A stretch of DNA of 64,000 nt from contig CM055100.1 in the NCBI GenBank assembly GCA_029204225.1, positions 65,993,278 to 66,057,277 on the forward strand, written 5' to 3'. Positions 31,346 to 43,660 of this stretch are shown piece after piece. The DNA comes from Diphasiastrum complanatum (taxonomy: Eukaryota; Streptophyta; Lycopodiopsida; Lycopodiales; Lycopodiaceae). The first letter of the stretch is position 1; each line of letters begins with the position of its first letter. A program made the position numbers and the translations under genes. The notes under the pieces were generated by a model. It was given only the letters and a program-made list of their open reading frames with translations. It did not search any database and had not been told where the DNA came from.

Positions 31346-33706
31346 TGTAGCTCAGGCATCCCAAAGGGAGCCGGGAACCACGACTTAGCTTCTCAGCCTT
31401 CAACTCTTGCCATCCAAACCTACTTGACATACAAGCAGCCAGCTCACCAGCAACGATCAGACTTAACCAACTTGAAGTTCCAAAAACCAACATTGAGATC
31501 CAACCTGGCGCCATGCCAGATCGAGGGTCCCGATGTGGGTGACTTCCCTCCAAGCAAGCCGTCCGACATACATCAAACTTGACCAACTCGAAGCTTTGTT
31601 ACAAATGAGTAACATCCATTCCAAGCAAGCGGTCTGACTTACATCAGACTTAACCAACTGAAAGCTTCGTCACGAGCGCTGGAAGCCAACCTAGCGCCAC
31701 GCCAGACTGGACAGCCATAAACAGGTAACATCCACCCAAGCAAGCCATCCAACTCAGCCGACAGGTTAGAGCCCGTTCCCCAAGAGCTTAACCCATTCAC
31801 GTTCATGCAAGGAACACTCAAAACCACAAGCCGCGACAGATATGGAAACAATCAGTTCCTGGACCAAATGGTCCCAACAGCATACCACTGGCGCCACAGA
31901 CCGAATGGTCCCGACGACCTACCGCTGGCGTCCTGAGATACGACCCTCAGCTATGTGCCAACTTAAAAATTTGGAAGCCGCCTTAGAACTGGCGCTTTTA
32001 CCGAACACTGAATCCCAGAAGGTAATCAGAGTCAGTTTGAGGAAAATCCCACTTTATTGATAATTGTGAGAAGGTTACATTTAAAGTGTGTGACCAACCC
32101 TACTCTCCGGGGCACTACCATGCCAAGGCGAGAGCCATGACAACAATCCAGCAAGGGAGGATGAGACTTGGTTGGAGCTCGCCCTGAGTCGCAACCCGCA
32201 CTCCACTATAGTATTAGTGGGATTCCGCACCCCCCCTCATAGAAGTGTACATCGAGCTTGGCTTCAAGTAGCTCCCTTTGAATCAGACACATGCACCCAA
32301 AGTTTGCACTAGTCCGATCTCAATGCGAACTATCCCTTAGCGTCCGTTCACAATACCAAGTCTCTCATGCAAGACTCAACTTTCAGAGTTCCTTCATTGA
32401 TCAGCTGTCTTACACGTAACACAAGCCAGCGTACTCATATGGTTCCTCATCATTGTTGGTCCAGAGAAAGCCTATAACAAGCTTTCCTTTCCACAACAAA
32501 AACTTGTCAACTTATTAGGTCCAAAGTTCGCCAGTCTCCTCATGTGAGTATGGCTACGTCACCTAAAATTTGCCCCCGTTTTGATCAACTTTCAATCAAA
32601 ATTTGTCCCAAGAGAGAGGTGTGTGTGATAATTCCCTTCCACTTATAAAATCAGCTGATCGGACTTAGAGTAGAGTTCTTTGGACAAAAAGCCTTTCCAA
32701 CACTTTGCTTCCCATCTGCTAGGATTATGGCTCGATCCAGCTTGTTGCGAATCTCTTAAGAGGATCCTAGTCTTTCCCCTTTGAGGGAAAACCCAACTGA
32801 TACTGGATATCACCCATGCTTAGTGAGTTTCAGTTCCGAAGGTGGCCGTCCCAAAATGAAGACCAACTGCTCCATAGAAGATCTCCTTCGAGATTGCCCT
32901 TTCCAACTTTTGACTTCCTACTTGTGTCTTGGTGACCGTTGTCACAAATGAACTAACCCAAGAAACAGGCTAGCCATCCATCCTTTGCAAACATTGAGTC
33001 GCTTCGTTGTCGTTCACGTGCGAGTACTTGAACTGCAAATCCGCCCTACAGATTCTGTAGTCCTCTTTGTTTGATGGTATCAGCCTTCAAAAGAAAGGTT
33101 CCTTCTCGAGCCATCAGCTCCTTGTATCACCAGCAATCATGCAAACCAGGAAAAGCACGAGTACTAAGACTCACCACGAATACATACAAGTAAGACACTC
33201 AGGCAGGTTTACTAACAAGTAAGAAAGACAAGGTCCCCCTTTGAGATGGTCCTGCCAACGGATCTTTGCCTAGCCGCGCCCATACAAATCGATCACAGAA
33301 TCAGCCCACATAGGACACCCTTCCAACTATCCGTGCTTTCACCATTCAGCAGCACATTGCCTCAGTCACGCCCCACCACTTTTTGGTCGATAGCCCTTAT
33401 AACTAAACGATCGGCAGCTATCCCTCACCGGCAGCTAACCACTTGTGCTTTACACTCGAATTTGAGCAGCATCTGTGTATCATTGGTTAACCCGTACAGT
33501 TCGAATATGTCACCCCGCACCCCACAAGGCATAGACCGTGCTTTCACCAACCTCATGGCAGCACATTGTCTCATCTGTCCTACGTGCAGACGGCGCCAGG
33601 CCCGTACTGCGGGAACTGACCGTGCTTACACCTCAAGGGTACCACCTTGCCGCATAAAGTCCCGCGTTCTGCCATCCACCCCGACCGTGGATGCACCCGT
33701 GCTCTC
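31346..33706 (-). mobile_element. Rearranged LTR-A element: truncated 3' LTR, internal region, leader
   Basis: An LTR-A begins at TGTAGCTCAGGC (31346) after ACAAG and is cut at 32240 within the CCCCCCTCAT stretch. A deletion joins it to internal sequence (AGAAGTGTACATCG), which continues to about 33245, followed by leader sequence with stem-loop words to 33706. The primer site and 5' LTR are replaced by a copia LTR. More diverged than the other copies, so older. Confidence 0.8.
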
Positions 33707-33711
33707 ACGGA

Positions 33712-34223
33712 TGTGGTGGCAAAAGTCAAAGGGTCCAGTCATAAGAGAGAGATGTGTTGGAAGGGTCCAATCAAAAGTGAGGGGTCCAATAGGATTAGAG
33801 AGGCTATGTTTAAAGGGGTCCAATAGGAATTGAGCTTTGATCTCCATGAGTTTCTATATGTACTTTCATTCCCTTCATTAATGTATGAGAGATCTAATAT
33901 GAGTTTTTGAGTCAATTTGGAGATTTGCCAATTTTGCTTGTATTGTCTTCTCTCTCTAGATGAGCCCAAAAGTGGTCTTTTCTCTCTCTAACCGAGGAGA
34001 GGAGCTTGTTGGGACTTAGTTTATTCATGAAGTCTTCCACACGTGTGAAACACCTTTTGGTAATGATTGAATGCATGTAGAATGGTCTTTTTGCCTTAAA
34101 TCTTGTCATTGATCTTGGATTTCAATCAATAGGTGATCTATAGTGTATGAGCCAGGCTTAGGAGATCAATTTCACACATTAGGGAATTCCCACATGTGTG
34201 AATTTTCACATGGTATCAGAGCC
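33712..34223 (+). mobile_element. Copia-type 5' LTR and primer-binding site
   Basis: Starts TGTGGTGGC at 33712 and ends TTTTCACA at 34210. Directly after it is TGGTATCAGAGCC (34211-34223), the tRNA-iMet-type primer site, so this is a plus-strand 5' LTR of 499 bp. GGGTCCA-type words occur four times (33731, 33763, 33782, 33816). It interrupts the end of the LTR-A leader. No matching 3' LTR was found in the window, and calling the lineage copia is inference. Confidence 0.75.
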
Positions 34224-34929
34224 TACCTAAGCTTTTGATGCATCTATCATGCATAGTTCCAAGATTTTCATGAAAATCAAGATCTAGAGAGTGTTGATTG
34301 CATCTCCCATGCTATCTCAAAGAAATTTGGATCAAGAAGGTTCATTATCATAATGATTGAATCAGTTCAGGTACTGTACAAAATTCAGTGCTCAAGCACG
34401 TGTGAAGTACATTCAAATTCATTTGGAAAGTTCTCTAAGTCCAAATTTGGTACTATAGATAGCTTGTTTGAAAGCTAGTTTTGTCTAGTTTTTGTAGCAA
34501 TTTGTTTCAATCCATTTGGTAGAGCCAATCAAAAGTTATAAGATTTTGAATAGGGCTAGGTAGGGCACCTAGACCTGTGTGGACACATTTGGCTTGATCA
34601 TATCTTGCCAAATGTTCAATTATTCTTCTATCAATGAACGGATTCTTCTAATCAATTCATATAGTTTGGCACATTGTTACTGGTTTGGCATTTACTTATT
34701 GTCTGTTACCAAACTCTTATCGATCATTCTTGGCAAACAGAGTCTTGATTACATTCAGCCAAGCAGTAAGATTAGCATTGTATTATAGTTTTTTAATCCA
34801 GCCTGTCAGTGGATTCACGGATTTTTGTTCATTCTTGAACAATACTTGCAAACAAAAGAAAATGCAAGCCACGGGATTAAACAAGAATCAGATCCTATTC
34901 TACTTCCTATAAACACGACTAAGGAACAC
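34224..34929 (+). other. Decayed internal region after the copia LTR, no coding frame
   Basis: Follows the primer site but has no gag motif. The short frames are not recognisable. It probably belongs to the same dead element, up to an unmarked breakpoint. Confidence 0.4.
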
Positions 34930-35731
34930 TTCTTGAAATTGGGATAAATCTAATGAATGGAATGGAAACAAGAACAAGAAAAGCAGGAAACAAGAAAGTT
35001 AAAAGACAATATTATGAATTTTCAAGAATCAAGAAACACTCATCTCTTGATTTTTAGATAGCCCAAGAACATCAATAACTGAAATATCAAGGAATTTGCA
35101 AGATCTATGCCACAATTTCAGCCTATTTAGTTTCCTTGAATGCTGATTCTTACACTAATCCACAAACAATAAAGCTAATCCACTCTACTGCACAATACAT
35201 AATGAAAGAAAGCAAGAAATTAATCTAGTTCCACAACCACACGTGCAAGAATGGAAGGGCATGATCATAAAGGAATCACTCAAGAAAACCATCATGATTA
35301 AGGAGCTCTATGAATGCCAAAACTCGTGAAGGATCTTTTTTATTCAATACAAGAGTAGAGAAACTACAAGTAAAGCTCCCTCACAAAATAATGGGGCTCT
35401 TAAATAAGCAAATGAGTTGCCTAGGTGGAGCCCAAGTGGCAATTCCACAATTTCACAAATTACAAGTGGAATTAGTTCATCCACTAGAGGTCACCATCAA
35501 AAGGTAGCTCACTCTACTTTATTTAGGAGGGGTCTACAACCTTTATTACAAATGCCTACACATACTAGCTCCTACATGGTCATTCCATCACTTGGGATTC
35601 ACATGATTTCTAACTGTTGTCCTAGCTAGTATTTCTTGGCTCCCATGCTCGACTCTCATTCTTCATCCTCCTCTTATTTCTCATAGACCTCCTCCGTCTA
35701 AGGTGAGAGGTGCTTTTGGAATAGCTTTAGC
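34930..35731 (-). repeat. Dispersed LTR-like repeat, inverted partner of 46380-47180
   Basis: Read on the minus strand, this matches the plus strand of 46380-47180 in order: the CACCTCTCACCTTAGAC segment, GATGGAATGACCATGTAGGA, TTTTGATGGTGAC, GCTTATTTAAGAG, ACTAAATAGGCTG, GAGTGTTTCTTGATTCTTG. Both lie next to a residual copia peptide (LADSxExPR). It is probably the 3' end and LTR of one copia family. Exact LTR ends are unclear. Confidence 0.7.
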
Positions 35732-36058
35732 TCAGCATCTTGGAAATTCCTCAGAATCAGCCAACTCTCTTGAGGATGACCCACTCTCTTGTGCCATATC
35801 TCTTTTGTTGTCATTTTTTTCTTGCCTCATGCCCCTGGTAATGAAGATTCTCTTTGAAAAGTATTCCTTGTGACTAGTTATGTGAGAGCTTGCTCCATTA
35901 TCAATCCACCAAGTATCAACACCACCCTCATTTGATGTCAACATAAAAGACATTAATAGAGAATGCAAAACATCTTGCTTGTCCTCATCAACAATCAAAA
36001 TGCCTTTCTTAGTTCCTTGCTCCATCTTCTTCTTATAACATTCACTAGCATAGTTCAT
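35732..36058 (-). pseudogene. Ty1/copia gag-protease fragment
   Basis: Starts within a zinc-knuckle-like end (YASECYKKK) and has WWIDNGASSHIT, the copia protease active site with Asn in place of the usual Ser (DNGA for DSGA). About 40 residues later the sequence jumps to a linker-like end (ELADSEEFPRC) and then the LTR-like repeat. Integrase and RT are deleted. Confidence 0.75.
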
Positions 36059-36426
36059 CTAACTCACAAACCTAAGTGATGAGTACCATAGGACTTTCCT
36101 TAAATAAATGGTTATGCATAGATATAACATATTGAATGAAGCAAATTGTGAAGTCAAATAGTATCACATTTGTTTGATAAAAACATGAGAAAAAAATCAA
36201 TCTAAAACGTCATACTTATAGTTTCTATCAGAAATCTAGATCGTCCACGTGTTACTCGTCTGATGGTTTTTCTAGATTTTCTATACATCACTTAATGATG
36301 TTCAAACTACCATTTTTAATGGCTAAATTCGCTAAGAAATATAAATGAAACAACCTAAAAGGTTTATTGACTCAAAATTTAAAGTAGGTATGCAAGTTAT
36401 GGGGGCCAGATTTTGAAAATCAACAA

Positions 36427-36723
36427 ATGTTTTTGCTGCAGTTTAGGTTCTTGGCTAATATGACAAATTTTAGCATGTACAAAAAGTCCATAGGTAAACA
36501 ATACATTATTATTTTCTTTTATATTAATGATGCCCTAATATTAAACAAAGATCTTGATATACTACACAAAACCAAATGTCAACTGTCAAACAGATTTGAC
36601 ATGATAGATCTTAAACTTTTCCATTACCTTTTTAGAATTCAGATCTTGAGAGACAAAAACCAAAGAAGGCTATCTTTCTCAGTCAAGAATTATACTTGTA
36701 GAATGTACTTGATAAGTACTTAA
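36427..36723 (+). pseudogene. Ty1/copia reverse transcriptase fragment
   Basis: Encodes IIIFFYINDALILNKDL, QLSNRFDMIDLKLFHYLF and QILRDKNQRRLSFSVKNYT, the copia RT catalytic box and following segment (canonical YVDD is YIND here). About 100 residues remain. The surrounding bases (36059-36426 and 36724-37030) hold no further recognisable coding sequence. Confidence 0.8.
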
Positions 36724-37030
36724 TGATTTACTACAAGACCATTGATTCACCAATGGAATCTAACTTGAAACTAACCAAGGAGTAGCATCCTTTAGACCAC
36801 AACTTGTTAAAGTTTATAAAATTGCCAACTTAAGCCAACGCACTATTGTCAAAGATATGCAAATGATAAGTTTAGCCAACATTATGGAAATGCCAACTTA
36901 AACCAATGTGGTACTTATGGGAGTTTGTGTGCATGGCAATGAAATATACAAAATTAGGCCAATTTGTAACCTCAACAATGTAAAACTTGCTAAAATTAGT
37001 CCTACATTAAAGCTAATGTACATTTTGTCC

Positions 37031-39082
37031 TCACTTGAAAAGATGACAAAAGACCTTGTGTGAGGACTTTACAATATCTGGTCCATACTTATGCTTGTAG
37101 ACCCACTTACACTTGACAGTCTTTTTGTCAGCTGGTAGCGGCTCGAGAGTCCACACTTCGTTTTTCTTCATGGAGCTCATCTCGTCTTTCATGGCCTTGA
37201 TCCATTTGTCCTTGTCTGGACTGTTGATGGCTTCTTCGTAAGTTTGTGGTTCACCATTGAATCCATAGAATTCTTCTTGAGCAGAAGATGAGCTGTCAGG
37301 TATATATCTAATTGGTGCTCTTCTTTGTCTTGCAGATCTCCTTGGAGATAAAACAAGCTCAGCAACTGCTTCTTGTCTGCTGGCAGCAGAGCTTCGGTGT
37401 GTCATAGATGTTCTAGGCACTTCCAATATATTGGTCTGCTCGTCATCCAAACTATCGTTCAGTTCGTTTGAAATTTGAACATCTTCATCTGGATGCTCAG
37501 GGTCTGCTTCCTCTGTCGATGTGGATAGATCATAGTACTGTATGCTAAAAACTTCATAGCTGATTGGATTTTCCGCAGCCATTGTTCTTGTCTCATCGAA
37601 TCTGACGTCTCTTACAGTCTTCACTTCATTGGTTTGAGACATGTATATTCTATAATATGTAGAATGTATATCATAGCCAACCAAGAATCATTGCTCCACC
37701 TTTTCATCCAGCTTCTTCCTCTTCTTATCTGGTGTGCATATGCTACACATCCAAAGATTTGAACATGAGCCAAATTTGGCTTGCTTCTCCACCATACGTC
37801 ATGTGGGGTAGTGTGAGCAACGCTCGACTTGCCTGTCCTATTTTGTAGGTAGGTGGCTATAGTTACTACCTTAACCCATAGTGATCTTGATGCCTTGGAG
37901 TAGGCCATCATGGATCTTGCAGCTTCCATGAGAGTTCTATTTTTTCTCTCAGCTCTGATGTCTTCCTGTAAAGGATGCCTTGATTGTTACAAAAGTTGAT
38001 AAATCGTTTGGAGATGTATTCTCCTCCCTTGTCAGTCCTGATCTACTTGACTTACTTCTCCGTCCACTTCTCAGCCCAGTTCACATATTCTGTAAACTTG
38101 TCAAGAGCTTCAGATTTGTGGATAAAGTAGACAACATCAAACTTACTGTAATCAAGGTAATATAGTATCTTGATCCTCCTATAGAGAGTACATCAAAGGG
38201 TCCACAAATGTCTGAGTGTATCAGCTCCATAAGTTTCGTCACTCTGAAGGAATCCTTCGTGAAAGGTGTACGTGACATTATTGCACGCGTCACAGGGTGT
38301 TAGGTTTGCATCTCTGATGCTCGCTCCTATGAATGTATTATTCTGGCTTGCTTTGTACAATTCCAGTGGGTTCATGTGGCATAGTCTCCTGCCATAGAAC
38401 ATCCATAGACTCACGGACTTGATGAGCCTACTATGTCGGTAGGCATACCTTTAAGTGATATAGGTTTTCTCTACATCTACCTTGCGTAATGAGTGTACTG
38501 GAGCTGACATCAATCACATTGCATGTCTAATCTGTGAATGTCACACACATGTTTGCATCTGCTATCCTTGCAACTGATAGTAGATCTTCTGTAGTGTCGG
38601 CACATATAGGACGTTGTCTAGTCTTCTATCTCTGCTATTGGTGTTGAGCCAAAGTACTTTAGTGCCGCTCACCTTGTGTCGCGATCCATCTCTTAGAACG
38701 ATGTATCTGGAGGAGTCGATTTGTCGAAATTCGACGATCATCTGTCTTGTCGTCACAAAGTGTGACATAGCTCCTGAGTCAAGAACTATGTCTTGAACAT
38801 CAGACTATGATGTAGCACATACATAAGTACATGTTCTCTGGCTATGACTTCCTCCTTGATGTCAATGACTACCTTGCTAGCAATGTCCGGGTTGTCTGGA
38901 ACGATCGTGGTAAGGAACATAGCAGGTAACTGAGCTGCTTCTCTTGCGAGACTGCGTGTTTTGCTCCAGCGTTGTGTAGCGATAGGAACAGGTTCTTCAT
39001 CTTCCTGATGAATCTTGTAAGATCTTTGCCATCCCATCTCAGATAGGTAAGTTGATCCTCTAGATGCATTATCTAATTTCAT
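37031..39082 (-). pseudogene. Ty1/copia gag-pol remnant: gag, protease, integrase, start of RT
   Basis: From the 5' end: gag segment (38786-39082; two frames, with LTYLRWDGKDLTRFIRKM and QLSYLLCSLPRSF), protease-region tail (38562-38768; VLYVPTLQKI), pre-integrase and integrase start (38081-38414; LCHMNPLELYKASQ, LMELIHSDICGPF), integrase core (around 37980-38050, DKGGEYIS), integrase C-terminal part (37621-37929; SRSLWVKVVTIATYLQNR, IFGCVAYAH), linker and RT start (37031-37684; RRSARQRRAPIRY, WIKAMKDEMSSMKKNEVWTL, VKCKWVYKHKYG). Several frameshifts separate the blocks. Catalytic RT and RNase H are absent after 37031. The Asp-rich linker and domain order are typical of plant copia. Confidence 0.88.
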
Positions 39083-39661
39083 GACTTGGTCTGAAATCTG
39101 TTGATGAGTGTGAAAATGGAACCAGAAATAGCTGCAAAAGAGCCCTTATACTATGCGGGCTACGATGGAATGTGCAACGTCCTCCATATTGGGGCATCGT
39201 GGGAAAGTGAAGAACACAACATCACCCTGCCAATCCACCACAAGAGATTCGAGGATGAAGCAACAATGGTAGATGGAGGATCGGGTGTAACGAGTGTAAA
39301 GTTGATCTCTGCAACTTGACATAGTTAAGTACCTATCTAGTGTTCTAACCCTCTTTGACAGACAGAAGGACTACTCACCGACTGAACTACACATCCTACA
39401 TGCACTAATCATGAGATCTAGGATTGTCGGGTACTAAAAGCAAAGAATGCCAACAAACAACCAGATTAACAAACGAATGTAGTCACCTCATCATTTCTTG
39501 AACTCGACATAGACGAAGGAGCATTTATGGTCAAAGACCAAATGATGCGACTCGATAATTATTGGTTTCTCTATTGCTCACACATGTTATAATAGTTGTG
39601 ATAGATACTCACACTTCTCACGAGGTGTCATGGGACCGCCACCAATTTTGGTGGGGGATAT
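39083..39661. other. Spacer between copia remnants
   Basis: No recognised gene. A 72-codon plus frame (39101-39319) has no known motif. The segment may be the 5' untranslated part of the minus-strand copia copy. Confidence 0.4.
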
Positions 39662-40060
39662 TGTTGGAGGTTTTGCGGATATCGAGGTAATCCTAATCCT
39701 AGTTAATAAGTGAGAGGGATTTGGCACCCTATGTGTATAAGTCCAACCCGATGATCACATAGTTATTTGATTAGTTAGATGTTAATAAAAGGACATTAGG
39801 ACTTTTTGCAAGAATTAAATGTTGTAAGGCTTAATATTCAAGTTAGTGAATAAAAAGGGGTTCCCCTCAGATTTCAAATTTTAGATTTTAAACAATAAGA
39901 GAGGTAGAAATTGGCCACTAGGATTTGAGCCCAAAGCCCTAAAATTCACTATATATATATTGGTACTTTGTGATTCATTTTACATGCTCATTTCAATAAA
40001 GAAGATTGAACCTCTATTGAATTGACATCAGATGTTCTTGCTCTTCTTTCTTGCTCTATC
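39648..40060 (+). repeat. Putative polypurine tract and LTR start
   Basis: TTGGTGGGGGATAT (39648-39661) is followed by TGTTGGAGG (39662), the usual tract and LTR start. A CTATATATATA TATA-like run lies near 39949. The right end is not fixed. No pol remnant on the plus strand directly precedes it. Confidence 0.4.
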
Positions 40061-40133
40061 TCTCATGTTTAATTTGGATTTTCATGTTTATTGGATTTGA
40101 TAATTGTTGGAATTGATTTTGTTAGATTTTTTA

Positions 40134-40344
<211 letters not shown>

Positions 40345-40609
40345 AAGCAGTAAGCTTGATCTTTGGTTGGATTAGTGTTAATGGATTGTAGTGTTAATTG
40401 TTTAATGATAATCATGTGCTTGAATTTGAACTATGTTATTGCTCTCATGGGAATGAATCTTTGCGTGACAGTTAAAGATCTACTTCAGTCTTTGATGCTT
40501 GATTGTGCTTGGATCTAGGGTTGAAGGTGGATAGAAAATACCCGCTACACTCCCCATCGACTATTTGAATTAATCAAATACTTCCCAGCTTGCATCTGTA
40601 TATCCACTT

Positions 40610-40790
40610 ACTATGTGGAGTTTTTCATTATCAACTCCTCTATAGCAGATGCATTGGTCATTTGTTGCCCGAATATATCTCATGACTCTCATAAGAGCCT
40701 TCCAATGGATCATATCAAGATTAACCATGTACTAGCTTATAGAGCTGACTGCAAATGCTATATCTGGTTTGGTACAAACCATTGCATATA
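40610..40790 (-). pseudogene. Ty1/copia fragment between RT and RNase H
   Basis: The minus strand reads YAMVCTKPDIAFAVSSIS, a stop, then HWKALMRVMRYIRATND, the conserved copia block before RNase H (the TRPDIAxAV and HWxAxKRxLRYLxGT positions). Short and carrying a stop, so a relic. Confidence 0.8.
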
Positions 40791-40799
40791 TGAGAGTTC

Positions 40800-42525
40800 T
40801 TAAGATATAATGATAAATGTAGTCTCTTATCTGCTCTTTTTTCTCCTTTTTCTAAAGACATTCGTCCTTCAACAATCTTAGCTAGATTTGTAAGAGGTTA
40901 TGCTTGTAGGCGAACCCTCATTTTGAATTTTCACAAATGGTAATTATTTCATCTAACTTTTCAATAGAATTTGAAGATGAAGATTTCATGAGAAAACAAG
41001 CCTTGTAATAACAAGATCAAATGCAATGTCCAAATATTATGAACAAATGTTGAGTAGTACTGGTTTTGATAAAAATCAGAACTGGAACATTCCTACGACA
41101 ACTAACGGATTCTAGAGCCACTCAAACATATGAGTTTGATCTGATTAGGTACCAAGCTTTGATATCATGTTGAAACTATGTGATAATGATGTCGAATAAA
41201 TATTTGATTCTGATGCGAATGTAGACAATGTAGAAACACTATCAGACATACATCTATGATTGAGCTACGACAAATTATCATTCAAAATTGCAAAAATCTA
41301 AGGATTGAATGATAAAACTCAGACATGTTTGGATATTTCAACTACTTCAGTATAATGCAACAAATTGTGATAACAAAATTTTTGAACAAGATGAATGTAG
41401 GCACAAGTAATCTATTTATTAGAAATTCAAAAAAAAAAGATAGAACACTTCCATTATCTTACTCTAATATGGTGAAGCAAATAGCTTCACTTATTATGAT
41501 ATATAAATTTCTCATATATGAATTGTAATCTCTATAGCTTGTTACAACTCATCTCATTAAACAACAAACTTGTTGTTGGGGATGTGTTATGGCTGATGAA
41601 TTTGTCGGATTCACGAAAGTTTTGCGAAGGCGAATCAGTCACGACTCTCCTCAGCTCGAATGGAGTTCAGATGCGATCGCTGGACACTGCCAGCTGAATC
41701 ACTCCTACAGTCCTCCAGAGTGTAGTCCGTCACTACTGATCTACGTTCATAAAATTAATACAGCATTCAACATAGTTTCAACCAAAGTGCGGAATTCAAA
41801 ATGAACAAGAAGAAACTCAGACACGAAATTAACAACAAAATCATTTGCATTCGAGATCAGACACAACACGAATTGATATGTGCGCGAAGGCTACAATATC
41901 ATCTATTGATTTCTTTTCTCTGATTCTTTGAGCACTACGTGCATACCCACGCAGTGCATTTGGCGTGAGGGAAACGCGGTTCTCTCACGAGTAATTGTCT
42001 CGCTTTACTAGCGGACAGTTGGATCTTCTGATCCTTGACAGAAATGTCTTCGCACGCAGGCGGACAAGTATTCTGTATTTTTTGTCTTGATTGCTTACTA
42101 GCATCAAACTATTACATTACACTGTATGTGTATTCTGTTGATCTATATGTCAAGTATCATCCCATAAGTATGGTCGCTCTATGTAAATCTAAGATTAGAG
42201 TGATTAAGCAACTAGTCAGGGAGTTACAAGAGTGGCAGATTAGCCACGACCTAAACTGTATCTGCTGACATCATACCATCAGATCAGATATCTGTACTTC
42301 TGGGTACTTGCATGATCTTAGCTGGTACTCTTTGGAGCGTGAGGGCAAAACGGGTTTCGTTTTTGCTCGTATGCCTTTCTCTCATACTAGACCACAAAGG
42401 AATCTCATTCATGGATCTTTCGTGTTTGCGAATCGTTCGTCTTCGTCTCCTTTGACTTTCGTGTTTGCAAAACCTTTCATGCTTCATGTCTCCAGATCTT
42501 CGAGTTCACAAATGTCTTTGTCGGG
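40800..42525. other. Decayed repeat sequence, no supported gene
   Basis: Only short frames without motifs. Around 41570-42250 may lie the LTR belonging to the copia RNase H remnant at 42526-42880, but no ends could be confirmed. Confidence 0.4.
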
Positions 42526-42880
42526 CTAAGGGCTAAAAGCTAGCAAGGCTTTGTAGTTGGAAACATTTCGTTTCTTCCACTCCCTCTCAAAGCATGATAG
42601 CTTTACGATCTCGAGACTGCTCCTTTTTCTCTCAAAGAGTCCTTTGTCCAAGGCTTTGGTGAAGATGTCAACAACAATGTCTCTCGTTCCGATGAAGGTG
42701 GTCTGTAGCATCTTCTTCTCAATTAGATCCCTGATTAAGTGGTACTTGATTGCAATGTGTTTCATTTTGGAATGGAACATGGGATCTTTTGTTAGGTGTA
42801 TTGCAGAGGTGTTGTCCATCTGCAAGACCAGAGGCTCGTTCCTTGTTTCGCCCAATTCGTCCAGGAACTGCTTTCTAATT
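42526..42880 (-). pseudogene. Ty1/copia RNase H C-terminal remnant
   Basis: Encodes KQFLDELGETRNEP, LQMDNTSAIHLTKDP, FHSKMKHIAIKYHLIRDLI and DIVVDIFTKALDKGLF, the classic order of the copia C-terminus. The frame is open for 109 codons. Upstream RT is missing. Confidence 0.87.
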
Positions 42881-43155
42881 CTTTGATGAGAGTTCGATTA
42901 CAAAGTGATCAAAGTTCGTAGGCTATGGTTGTATTTCTTAAACCAAGTAAACTATTTGAAGTTTGGTAGTGAATCACTGGAGTTCGGATTGGAAGTATTG
43001 CAATGTTTAGTAACTGTTGTATGGACTGTTCTTCATTCCTTGATGTATTTACCGAAAATTATAGCCAGGAATCGTATTGAAGTAAATGCGTTTACAAAAA
43101 GAATCATAGATTTTTTGGTTTGCTAGGTCAGACTTGGGAATTAAATGGCTATACC

Positions 43156-43660
43156 ATAAGAAGTGCCAAGATAGGGTCAAGCACTATGTTAATCTATCTC
43201 GGAAGCACAAGGTATTCATGGTCAACGACTAGGTGTTTTTGAGAGTCCCTAGTCATGCTAGGGGCTTGAAAACTATTAAGTGTGCAAAGTTGGCGCCTAG
43301 GTATTGCGGTCCTTTTAAGGTTATCCAAGTGATAAGCAAGGTCACATACAAACTAGACCTTCCAGCTGACATTGGAATTCATCTTGTTTTCCATGTTAAT
43401 AAGTTGAAACCCTTGTTGGGGGTTGGGGAGACCTGGTCCCTGTGGAAGATCTAGTGGAACTTCTTCATGATGAGTCCGTGAGTGGACCATCTGAACCCGA
43501 GGCGATTGTTAATAGCTGGCAGAGGACTCTACGGAGTAGAGTGCTTCGAGAATTTTTAGTCAGATGGAGGGGCAAATCAGAAGAGGAGGATACCTAGGAA
43601 AAGGAGGCTGATCTCCAGAAGAATTTTCCAAATTTTTTTCTACAAGGAAAAATTTAAGTT
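43156..43660 (+). pseudogene. Ty3/gypsy chromovirus integrase C-terminus with chromodomain
   Basis: Reads KKCQDRVKHYVNLSRKHKVF, a stop, VFLRVPSHARG, LAPRYCGPFKVIQ and VTYKLDLP, the GPY/F end of gypsy integrase. After a frameshift it reads EPEAIVNSW and LREFLVRWRGKSEEEDT, then a stop where the chromodomain normally has Trp, then EKEADLQKNFP. Chromodomains guide insertion of this clade into chromatin. The nonsense codons and shift make this a relic. A polypurine tract and LTR start follow directly. Confidence 0.88.

Noticed and set aside
42284-42529. Frames on both strands after the copia RNase H end
   Set aside because: Likely LTR or 3' non-coding sequence; no polypurine tract or domain could be confirmed.
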